A stretch of 64,000 nucleotides of DNA from Anthoceros angustus (lineage: Eukaryota > Streptophyta > Anthocerotopsida > Anthocerotales > Anthocerotaceae): positions 1,426,001 through 1,490,000 of the forward strand of contig VJWM01000019.1 of the NCBI GenBank assembly GCA_010909165.1, in the 5' to 3' direction. The translations under genes were made by a program, and so were the position numbers. Positions 11,401 through 21,450 of this stretch are shown here, one piece after another. The stretch's first letter is position 1, and each line of letters starts with the position of its first letter. The notes below the pieces were generated by a model. The model was not told where the DNA came from. It did not search any database and saw only the letters and a program-made list of their open reading frames with translations.

Positions 11401-12853
11401 CCTTCGTCTGTACAGTTCTATGCAAGAAGAAGGCATGGCTGTACCTGATGCTGTGACATTGGTGTGTCTCCTTCAAGCATGTGCAAGTGTTGGCAACCCT
11501 GCGTTGGAGAAGGGGAAGCAGCTTCATGCACAAATTAGGGAACGAGGACATCAAGCTGATGCCATGGTAGCCAACAGCTTAGTGAATATGTTTGCAAAAT
11601 GTGGCAGCCTGGAACAGGCTCAGCTTGTGTTTGACGGACTTAGTCAGAAAGATGTGGCTACCTGGAATGCTATGATATCAGGATATTCCCAGCAGGGCAA
11701 GGGCCAGGACGCCCTTCGTATTTACAGTGCTATGCTAGAAGAAGGCATCGCTATACCTGATTCAGTGACATATGTGTTCCTCCTGCAGGCATGTGCAAGT
11801 GTGGGTAAATCAGCGTTGGAGGAGGGAAAGGAGCTTCATAAACAGATTAGAGAAGGAGGACATCAAGCTGATGTGTTCGTAGCCAGTAGTTTGGTAAACA
11901 TGTATGCGAAGTGTGGCAGTTTGGAAGACGCTCAGAGAGTGTTTGACGGACTTGGTGAGAAAAATGTGGTGACATGGACTGCCATGATAGCAGGGTACTC
12001 CCAACAGGGCATGGGGCAGGAAGCCCTTCGTCTTTACAGTGCTATGCAAGAAGAAGGTCTTGCTGTACCCGATTCTGTGACATTTGTATGCCTCCTGCAG
12101 GCATGTGCAGATGTGGCAGCTTTGCATCTGGGCAGGGAGCTACATGTAAAGATTCGAGAACAAGGGCTTGAAGGCAATTTGTTTGTAGCCAACAGTTTGA
12201 TAAACATGTATGGAAAGTCTGGAAGCATGGCTGATGCACAGAAGGTGTTTGATGTGTTGCATAGAAGAGATGTGGTCACCTGGAGTGCGATGATTGCAGC
12301 CTACACGTATCAAGGGAACACAGAAATGGTCTTTGACCTGTTCGAGAGAATGAGGGAGGCTGGCATACAGCCAGTCGGCATCACATTTCTTAGCGTACTA
12401 ACAGCATGCAGTCATGCTGGTCTAGTGAACGAGGGGAGAGAGTACTTCGACGCCATGAGCAGAGAGTACGGAATCACTCCCACGGTGGAGCACTACACGT
12501 GCTTGGTGGATATCTTGGGCCGTGCTGGCCAACTGGATGAGGCACTTGCTTTGGCAAGGTCAATGCCTGTACTTTCTAATGCTGCAGTTTGGCACACCCT
12601 GCTGGGTGCTTGTCAGAAGTGGAGCAACGTGGAGGTAGGAAGGCACGCTTTCGATCAAGCAGTGACGTTGGACAGCAAAGATAGCGCAGCATACATGTTG
12701 ATGTCCAATATATACACGGGTGCTGAGATGTGGGAACAGGCAGAGGAGATGCAAGCGTGCAGAAAGGGAATGAGTGCATGGAAACAGCCAGGTCAGACCT
12801 GGTGGTCAGACTTGGACGGGCTTGTGCATAGTTTCTTGGTTGAAGCAGGCTGA
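8492..12853 (+). CDS. PLS-class PPR protein with broken frame (three small indels)
   Basis: Intronless. The first open part runs 8492-10501 and the last 10718-12853. The total span is 4362 bp, an exact multiple of three, so both parts lie in the same frame. The N-terminus (about 80 residues, Arg/Ser/Gln-rich) looks like an organellar targeting leader. About ten P-L-S triplets of roughly 103 residues follow, each with SLVNMYAKCGSLEDAQ.VFDGL and VVTWTAMIAGYSQQG. The end has an E1/E2-like block with AWKQPGQTWW, then stops after SFLVEAG, without the E+ or DYW domain that normally follows. PLS PPRs bind organellar RNA one base per repeat and direct cytidine editing, so a DYW-less one would need a partner in trans. 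Around 10446, 10674 and 10685-10690 indels of -1, -1 and +2 break and then restore the frame. Whether the gene is functional depends on whether these are real. Confidence 0.85.
10241..11488 (+). repeat. Tandem duplication, 2 x 624 bp, inside the PPR gene
   Basis: Copy A (10241-10864) and copy B (10865-11488) are nearly identical and each holds two PLS triplets (208 codons). The offset is 624 bp both at the start (the 'gtgggtcccc' at 10241 and 10865) and after the indels ('gatggacttg' at 10697 and 11321). Copy A carries all three frame-breaking indels and copy B is fully open. The high identity implies recent unequal exchange or gene conversion, or an assembly problem in a repeat. Confidence 0.85.
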
Positions 12854-13217
12854 TCCTGCGAAACGATGAACGAGGTATATATGAAGGATGTGCCTGCAGA
12901 GATTTATTGCGAGAGAAGGAGGGAAATCATTTGTGGGTGCAGGGCAGGAAACTGTCTTTGCCAGTGCTCTGAATATCACACCCCACGATTCCCTTCAGCC
13001 CAATATACTTTTGTGGGTGATCATGCAATGACTTTTACAACGGCCGGATCCTAGGCCGTCCCTTATGGCTCGCAGAAGGCATGTCCACTATTTGGCAGTG
13101 TAGGCTGAAATTCCGCTTGAGCTTGGATATGCCGTGGGTCCTGGGACAGATTCTTATTTTGTGACCTGTACGAAATGAAAATATAATGGTGCCCTCTGAG
13201 ACCACTTTACAGCCCCT
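12854..13217. other. Intergenic between convergent genes
   Basis: This 364-bp stretch lies between the PPR stop and the ABC1 kinase stop. It should hold both 3' UTRs. The reading frame beyond the PPR stop stays open to about 13054 but shows no recognisable DYW motif (no HxE or CxxC arrangement). Confidence 0.45.
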
Positions 13218-15704
13218 CTAATATTTCCTATACCCTGACCAAGAATTATAATTTCCATCCCCTCGCCCGGGTCCAAGTGCTATCCGATCATCTTCCAGCA
13301 CCTTCAAATCAGGTGCAAGAAGCCGAGTGTACCGGTCGAAATACAGAAGCTGCTTCAACAGAAGCCCAAATTCACGAGGAAATTTCAAACCGTATGCATC
13401 ACTGACACGAACCTGTAACAGCAGGGAAGATGTGATTATCCTGGTAATGCAACTTCTCAAAAAGACAACGACACTTCGAGTAAGGTTCAGGTTTCCAGTC
13501 TCAAGGAGGCTTACCACGTCGAGAAGCAAAGCATTAATTTCCTGCTCATCCACAGCTAAAGTAGCAGCCACTGTGGTTCGAGAAGCCCTGCTGCTGCTGG
13601 TAGTAATCACCACGTCTGTGTCCAAGTCCTGTGAAGGTGACGGGTTATGAGATGATCCAGTCAAGGGGACTGCAATACTACTCTGAATTCTTCCAGATTA
13701 GAAATAGCTTGAACACGATCTCGCAACATACAGTTAAGTTACCTGGACTGCTGAGAATATCTTCTCTAGATCTCTGGCAAAGCTTTCCAAATCCACTTCC
13801 TTGTCAGTGGCACCCATTTGATTCAAGGCAGCTGCCATGGCCTTGTATTGCCCACTTCCTAAGGAGGTCAAAAAAATCTCCATTGCTGCCCACGTTGCTG
13901 GTGAAATGCGCCCAACAATGCCTGCTCAGGACAATGTCGTTTTAAAGTCATTGACAAACGTACAGAATCTGAGCACTATGGATGTCGGTGACAAGGACAG
14001 GACATGGAGACAAAAATCTTTACCAAAATCGATAAACCCCACCCGGCCATCTCTCAGCACCAGCAGATTTCCAGCATGTACATCTGCATGAAAGCTCTCC
14101 GAAGCTACCAAGCTTCCAAACCTGCAATTGCCAGATCCAAGAGAGTGATGAATACAGCTTGTGGGATGATGGAAACTCTCTCAAGGAAGTTGTAAAATGC
14201 GTACCAAACATTCAGAGCCGATATTAATGTTGCCTCGGGATTGGGAACAATCGCCCGAATGGCATTCAGATCTGTCAAGGGAACTCCATATAAACGCTCC
14301 ATTGTCAATATCCGCTGCGAACTGCAATGAGGATATACTGTCGGGGCCTTGGCTTGGTTGGTTAAACCACTGGTCTCCAAGTATGTTCTAAACGACTGGA
14401 TGTTGATAGCTTCTTTTCTAAAATCAACTTCCTCCAACATGGATGTCCGGATGTCTCCAATTATTCCAACCTATCCACCATCAGATTCTCAATGTCATAA
14501 GACGCCAGTGCCCAAAAAGAAAGAACGATAATCTGCGCTCAGCTAAGGCAACAAGACGTCCATAACCAGTAAACGACACGCATGAAACTACATACCAATG
14601 ACGTGCGACTGAGTTGAGGATTCAGAAATTCCAGCACACGTGCAGTGATGTACAGGAAATTCAGGTCTGCTGTTAGGATGTCCTCCACTCCAGGCTTGAG
14701 CACCTTGATAACGACATCCGACCCAGTCCCCCTGAGCCGTGCTGCATGAACCTGTAAATGTGTAAGATCTTGGGCAATGGGGATGTATCTCACAGCAGCA
14801 GAAATACAACAGCGAAAATGGTGAAGTCAGTGGACCTGAGCAACAGAAGCAGAAGCAATCGGTTGGGGATCCACATACTCGTAGACTTCTTCCAAGGGCC
14901 TACCAAGCTCTTGACGTATGATGGCTTTGATATCACTGAAGGGAACAGGTGGTGTTTTGTCGAGACAGCTCTGGAATTCTTTCACGTATTCTGCTGGGAA
15001 GAGAGTTGGTGCCGAGGCTATGAACTTCCATACAAACAGGTTATAAGCCCCAGAGACCTATCACCATCTCACAAACATCATAATAGCAACTGAATCACCC
15101 TTATCCTGGCAGTTGCAGATTCTGACCTGACCCAACTTGATGTAAGTTGCTCCCAGCCGCTCGAAAAGCTTCCGTAGCTGTGCGGGACCTGGTGGGATAA
15201 ATGCAAGACCGGCAACATTGCCAGTAGCAGCTCCAGAATTCTGCACACCAGCGCAGCATTAGCTGCCATGGACAATCCTCAGACATGAGGAATGACACAG
15301 TTTCATAGCTTTGTGAAGAAGAAATGAGTACTTGTAACTGCTGGGACTGCTCCAGAAACCATTCAGCTCCGACGGTGACAACAGCTTCAATCCCTTGAAC
15401 GAGCCTGACAGCACCCCTAGGACCCGTGCTCACGGTGGTGCGTACTACTTCTTCCACCAACTCGTTGAATTTCTTGAGCCTCTCTGTGATACCATGCCAG
15501 AATTAAGTTGCCTCAATTTCCCACATTCACAACATGAACCAATGTGATCTCTCAGTGCTTCCGACCACACATGGCAAATCAGATCTTAGAAAAGACCTTG
15601 TCCCTGCTTCCTGTCGAACGTTGTGGACGAGGAAGATGAGGTTGATGCTGCTGATGATGATCGAGCCCACACCGCCCAGCTATTCTGCCTGCTCCAAGTC
15701 GCAT
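13218..15704 (-). CDS. Plastid-type ABC1/UbiB atypical kinase (ABC1K7/8-like)
   Basis: Exons right to left: 15597-15704 (uncertain first exon), 15332-15481, 15127-15240, 14836-15024, 14596-14751, 14205-14470, 14024-14121, 13743-13921, 13515-13628, 13218-13412. All internal junctions are GT-AG and phase-consistent, giving about 522 residues. UbiB/ADCK hallmarks are YIKLGQ followed by FIASAPTLFPAEY (the KxGQ motif), an Ala-rich loop PIASASVAQVHAARL, the lysine in VVIKVLKPGVEDIL, FHADVHAGNLL (catalytic loop) and GFIDFGIVGRISP (metal-binding DFG). The C-terminal VSDAYGLKFPREFGLLLKQLLYFDRYTRLLAP is typical of the plastid plastoglobule/envelope members involved in prenylquinone metabolism and stress responses. 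The ABC1K7/8 assignment is from memory. The proposed first exon has a weak leader. Further 5' exons may lie at 15780-15995, for example the open segment at 15779-15867. Confidence 0.84.
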
Positions 15705-16675
15705 TCTTCAGCGTCTGCGCTGCCCACTCCAACGTGTTGCGACGCAACCAAAATCCTTCCTGCTACAGCGCCGAACGCGTTAGGGAGATGTACGGATCTC
15801 CCACAGCGGGCAAGACCTCATCAGCCCACCATTTCCCAAATTCAAGTACATAGTCAACAAGCCGACTGAAATCTCGGGTTCGCCTCCCTCCATCATCCAC
15901 ACCAACATCACAAACAACAGTCAGGAATATCTTCAGGCCACCAAACCTGGGGAATGAAAGACGAAGGGAAACGGGCGCAAGCTGTCAGCGCCATGTTGGG
16001 ACCGAAGTGTAGAAGGTGTAGAAGACCCACCAACTTCACCAGCAGGCAAGCTTCAAATCAAATTGCACCAAGAAAGAGCTGGCATTGGACAGAAATCTCT
16101 CATGCACTGCCAGAAGTTTTTCTCGTGAAGTGGCCTGGCGAGGGGGAGGAGTGGTCCACGTAGACTAGCTTGAACCATCCGCTACTTCCGTCGCACGGCC
16201 CTTCTGGACATGGCGATTGTGTGTGTAGCAAAACTTGCATTTTACCAGTCAACAAAAAACGCTTCCCAATAATATTAAATGGCCAAAAGCTAGCCGGAGA
16301 CGTGATGCTCCTCAGAGTATCGACACACTGTTGCTGGGGTTCCCAGATCCATGTCTACACGTCCTGTCGAAGTCTAGGTGTATAAATAGCGCCTGTCTTA
16401 CAGAGGATAGGATCTCCACAAAGAGGAACTTCACTTCTCTGGCGCACTTGGATTCCAGAGATCCTCGTCCTCATGGCAAGACCACAAAACGTAGAATCAC
16501 ACATAGGATATGTTGTAGCCGAAGTGGAAGATGATCAACTATCTCGAAGCGCCGTAGCATATGGGTTGATCATCAAACCTGTTGAGTGTAGTTCAACAGT
16601 GCAGCATGTTGGGATCTTGGGTCACTGCATCTGGTTGCGTGCACTTGCATTTGTTCAGCTTGATTGGATTGCATC
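15705..16675. other. Gap between ABC1 kinase and sucrose synthase
   Basis: It should hold the ABC1K promoter, possible extra ABC1K leader exons (an ATG at 15994 on the minus strand opens 16 codons before a possible GT donor), and the sucrose synthase 3' UTR. A plus-strand TATAAATAG lies at 16380-16388, and an ORF at 16473-16781 runs antisense to the last sucrose synthase exon without recognisable homology. Confidence 0.4.
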
Positions 16676-19600
16676 TCATGCCACCGCTGCTGCTGACACC
16701 AGACCAGATGCTTGCTTTTCAGGCGGAGCCTGCAACACGGTTTCAGCTACGTGTGCATCATTGACAAAAGGCTCGATGTGAGCTTTCTTCTCTTGCTTCT
16801 CTATGACATCTTCCGCATCATTGGCCCGGGGCACAGTGCTTGCCTGAGCAACATGCACGACGTATCTTCAGGAGCAATTTACAAACTCATCCAAGACTAA
16901 TCAGGCACGAAGAGGAATCAGAACTCACCAGAGCTCGGAATTTCAGGATGTAAAACATTTCAAGGTAACGTCTGGTATCCCGCCTGCCAAGCTCGGACAC
17001 GTACTTCCAAAATCCGTAGACCTGACCAAGTGTCAACAGCCTGTCTGCATATATGTTCCAAGTGTATCTGTATAGAGGATGATGTCAGATGACTAGGCTA
17101 TGACGGTTGGAATCGTGAGAGGTGTGCATGGTGGAAGACATTGAGGATCTACTTACTTGGTGAAAATCCGCTTCAGGCTATCATTGGAGATCTGGTCCCA
17201 AAAGCCAGGTTCTGCTTTGCATTTGGTGAAGAACCCCAGAATGATGTTGCTGGCGGCCTCCCCGTGGTAGGGATCAATGTGGAAGCCAGAGATGCCATCT
17301 TCAATGATTTCAGCAGGTCCACCCTGCGAGGTAGCAATTGTTGGAAGCCCGCAGCTCATGGCTTCCACCACCGTCAACCCGAAGGCCTCGTACAATGCAG
17401 GCTGCCATATAACAAACCAGTCCATCAGACTTCTGAACAGGAGATGCAATGTGAACGTCCGTAAAAGGAAAACGCCGGATGGCGTGCGGCAATGGTACCT
17501 GCACGAAAGCACCGTGAGTGTCTGCAATGCAGCGATACAGCTCTCCGTTTCGCACAGGATCTTTCTGGGCGCGGATCCATCTGAAATCGCCATTCAGGTT
17601 GTGCTTCTTCATCAAATCATGCATCTTCAAAATCTCTTTCACCTCCTCGCGGTCCTTGGACTTCTCGGGGTTGATGTCCCCAGCTACTACAACCAAATTC
17701 ACCAAGCTCCTCAGCTGCGCATTCTCCCCGAACCATTCGACAAGGCCAGTCATGTTCTTCACGCGATCCAGACGTGCCATTGAGAATATGATGGGTTTTG
17801 TCTTGTCCTTCAGCACCCCTCTGCAACGCGGAAGAGACGACGTCAATGGAAAAGCGTTCGACTGCCGCCAGTCTCTTCCACAGAAGTCATCTACATCTGC
17901 CGGGAAGAAGAAAACACAAGAGGCAGCCCTGATTGGAGAAACGAGTGCCTCACATGTGTTCGTCTGTCTGGGCTTCGCTGAACAGCAACTCCTGTATCTC
18001 TGGTTGCAAATGTTTGAGGCGCTTCGCATCCTGAGAGAAGGGAAAGTAAATGGACTCCTCCGCTCCAGGGGACACGATGTTGAATTTGGGGTCGAAGACG
18101 TCGATCCCATTCACAACTCTGTAGAGCCCAGGCAGGGTGAAAGCAGTATGGCTTTCGTACTGCCCCACAGTGTTCTCGCTGCCATGAGACAGAGAAGTCA
18201 GCGACCACAAGCATCGAAGCACTATCACCTTTCGATTGCAAGATCATCATAGCACATACAGACCTTCCAGCAATCTCTTGATACGAACTGGTGATGATAA
18301 AATCGGCGTGGTTCATTGCAATGAGGTCCGCGGTGAACTGGCATGAGAAATGGTACTTCTCCTCGTAGTTGCGCCAGTAAAGATCTGAGTCGGGGTACTT
18401 TGTCTTCTCCAATGCATGAGCTATGTTGCACTGAAAGACAGCAGGAATTCGTAAATTTTGGTGAATCACCAGAACACGGATCTCTGTAGAAGCAACTGCA
18501 TGATCCTCAAGAACAAATGTAAACCACCAACACACCTGTGTGATCTTCAACCTGTGCGACAGCAATGTAGCCACGAGATTCCCGTCACTGTAGTTCCCAA
18601 TGATGAAATCAGGTTGGCGAGTGAACTCGGAGCGCATCTCGTTGGCTACATCCTGCAGACGAGGCACCCTCAAAGTTGACAGCCATGCGGGTGCATGGTA
18701 ATCTCTTAATGCACCATAACAGCACATACCTCTGTGAAGCGTTCGAGATATGGCCAGACATCAAAACGAGAGATCCAGCGCTGCAACACAGACCCATCTT
18801 CGTTACGGAATGGAACTCGCAGTATGCGCGCATACTCAGTGCCATGAACTCGCTCAATTCTCTGGTTGCAGGTCGTGCCTTGGGCTTCAGGAATGAGGCG
18901 AGTCACCTACACCATGATAATGCCCACACCATATTGACCGATCAGTCAAGCTCACGGGCAGAGGAGCACGCGCCAAATGCACAGTCAAGAAAACCAGAGG
19001 CTTCAACTTACAATGACGATCTGCGGTTTGATATCCAATCCCTGCTGCTGTATTTTTCTGATCATGGCCTTCTCTAAGGCGCGAACTTGATCCAAGATAT
19101 ACACCACCTGTAACACAAGAATCAGCAGCTGGAATGCGTAGGTATATAGCTCAAGCCTCGAAACCACGTGAGACTGGTGGTGAACACGCACAGGACTCAC
19201 ATCATCACAGGTGCTGACAATGTCTCCGTATCGTCCCCTTGCAAAACCGGAGTCTAGTCTGAGTGATTGCACAGCTTACCTGACCACCTGTGTCGGGTAA
19301 GCCCAGCACATTCTCCTGGCCAAAATATCCATGAGGCGAGAGAATAAGCACACTGAAAATCACAGGGATTTTTGCCAAGAACTTTTCCAAAGTATCTGGG
19401 TCTGGCGCCTGCAGGATGTCTAGCAGCAGCCGGATGCTCTCCAGGGTGCGGTCTGCTGTGTTTCCCCATCCTTTCTCCAGGCCCAGCTGCTGCAGTCTAG
19501 AGGCGGAAACAAAAGCTCAGTCAGTCACAACCGAGCGTCATTCAACCAACTTTAAGTAGCAGAGAGCAAGAGTGTCAGCTGGCAATCGGTAGCAAAGAGT

Positions 19601-20645
19601 ACCTGGTTTCGAACTCAGTGTAAGGAGTGTCCTTGGGATACTTGGACAGCATCTCTTCAGCTCTCACCAAGGAGGGCCGCAGCTTGCTGATATTGGTGAT
19701 GCGCTCATTCAGCATCAGACTCTGCGACACCATAACCAAACAAGCTTCATCACACAAGCCCCCGGGCTTTGCAAAACATTCCGCCCCATACCTGCCCCTC
19801 GTGATCTAGCAAGACGCACCTGCCCCTCGTACTTGTGAAGCTGAAGGAAGTTAAACAGCGGCTGCATGCTCTCTGCATCCCGAAACAGCCGAGAAGACAG
19901 GTGCTTGTTGAGAAATTGCACCCCATTCCCGATCGAACTGGACCTCGTGAGACGAGGGAACAGCGCATTAAACGGCTCGAAGTCCACTTCCAGCACACTG
20001 AAACGCTCAGCACTCCTGCAACGGCAGAAGCCCCCATGAGCACGAACACAGACACAAAAGAACACCCTCCAGCAAAAGAAACAACGAATTACCGCTCGCA
20101 GGGGAACCGCGACTTCCCAGTAGCCAGGCACTCCTTGAACTCCAAGTACTCAGAGGCTCCCAGGTGCTGAACCTCCAGAGTGTCCACATTGAGCAAAACG
20201 TAGTCCCACACCCCCGGCCGAGGCCGTACAGCCAGCCCCACCCAAGGCGGCAGCACAATCGCTTCCTGCCATCGCCCAACACCAGAGAAACCCAGCTCAC
20301 ATCACCACAACCATCTCCCCTACACCCCCAAGAAGAAAGAAACCGCAAATACCTGAGCGGTTTCCAAAATGCGGCGGAAAGGAGCATCCGCCCGGTCGAT
20401 AACATTCACCGCCTGGTCCAGCAGCTGGTGCGGCTGCAGAATCCGAGGCCCCAAATTCACACACCTGCAAGCAAGCTCCTCCATCAGGGACAGGAAGCGG
20501 AAAATGCGAAAGTTGAAGGCCAGTAGCACAAAATGCGGAATCGAGCATACTTTCCCAACAAGCTCCGGATGATCTGCTGGTCCTCCACGACCGCCTCCTG
20601 CACATGGTCCCTGAAGCTGCTGCTGCGAGCAACAAGAGCCGCCAT
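16676..20645 (-). CDS. SUS: Sucrose synthase with C-terminal extension
   Basis: Fifteen exons right to left: 20551-20645, 20353-20464, 20093-20265, 19820-20015, 19603-19721, 19280-19496, 19012-19107, 18730-18906, 18536-18652, 18264-18430, 17954-18178, 17499-17820, 17157-17401, 16929-17067, 16676-16843. They sum to 2568 bp, 855 residues. The enzyme converts sucrose plus UDP to fructose and UDP-glucose in the cytosol. Visible marks are the N-terminal regulatory region with a SnRK/CDPK-like site ([10 protein letters not shown]), [32 protein letters not shown], the GT-B core with [16 protein letters not shown], and the GT4 E-x7-E motif in [16 protein letters not shown]. After the usual end (FYILKFRAL) an extra exon adds 56 residues rich in Glu, Lys and Ala, making it longer than the common about 805-residue form and closer in layout to the extended (SUS5/6-like) class. 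It shares an upstream region with SFR2. Confidence 0.95.
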
Positions 20646-21450
20646 GGCCGGCTCTCGGAGAGGACGTCAGAATCGCGGGTCGTGAAAGAGAGACGGATGA
20701 CGCCAACACGGGGGCAGAGGCGAAGCTTGCTGTGCAAACAGAGCTCGGTTCGAGCACGCTTTCATAGACTTCCAGCTTCCGTGGCCGGACCAATGCGAAA
20801 CGGCAAAACCAGCCAGAGCAGGGCGAGGGGCCGCGTGGCGGGCCGGGCCCCGCCCAAGTGGCGCCCCATGCCGTCCGGGACCGGGCCGGGCGACGGCCCT
20901 GGTTCCGTTGCCTTCACGTCACCGCGCGACCGGCAGTGACGTGTCGACGGGAGCTGCAGTTGCCAGTCACGACTCGCGACTCCTGACAGTCTCACTGCTG
21001 TGCCCGTATTTATCCTCCTCCTCCGATTCCCCTTCTTCTTGCCACCTCTCCCGGGCCGGACATCGATACGCTGCTGCTGCTGCTTCTGGTGCTCGTCAGT
21101 CTATGGCGCATTCTCGTTGATTGTCCGTTACCCGTCCCTTCGCAGAAGCAGCGGAGGAGCTTGCGAGTCGGGTTGCCTCTGGGCTCGGCCGGGGAGCAGG
21201 CCTGGTACGGGGGGTTTTTTTTGGGCGATAGCTCGGGCCCGATGCAGACCCGGCGGTGACGTAACTGCAGGGCGGCGTCCGGATGGGAGCGGATTGGAGG
21301 CAGGCGAGCGTTTTTTTTAAGGAGGCGTGAGCGGATGATTGTGGCGCCGCCACTGACGCTGCCGGCTCTCGCAGGCCTGAGGTTGCGTGTGGCGGAGGGG
21401 GCGGGGCCACTGGGGGAGGTGCCGGAAGTGGAGGCAGGTGGGTTGATGAT
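20646..21450. promoter_or_regulatory. Shared upstream region of sucrose synthase (-) and SFR2 (+)
   Basis: An 805-bp GC-rich interval lies between the two divergent start codons, with no other gene in it. It contains T-runs near 21214 and 21311 and GC-rich tracts near 20840-20905. By position it must carry both promoters and 5' UTRs. Shared regulation is inference. Confidence 0.5.

Noticed and set aside
10598-11554. 318-codon minus-strand ORF opposite the PPR
   Set aside because: Antisense shadow of a repeat whose unit is a multiple of three.
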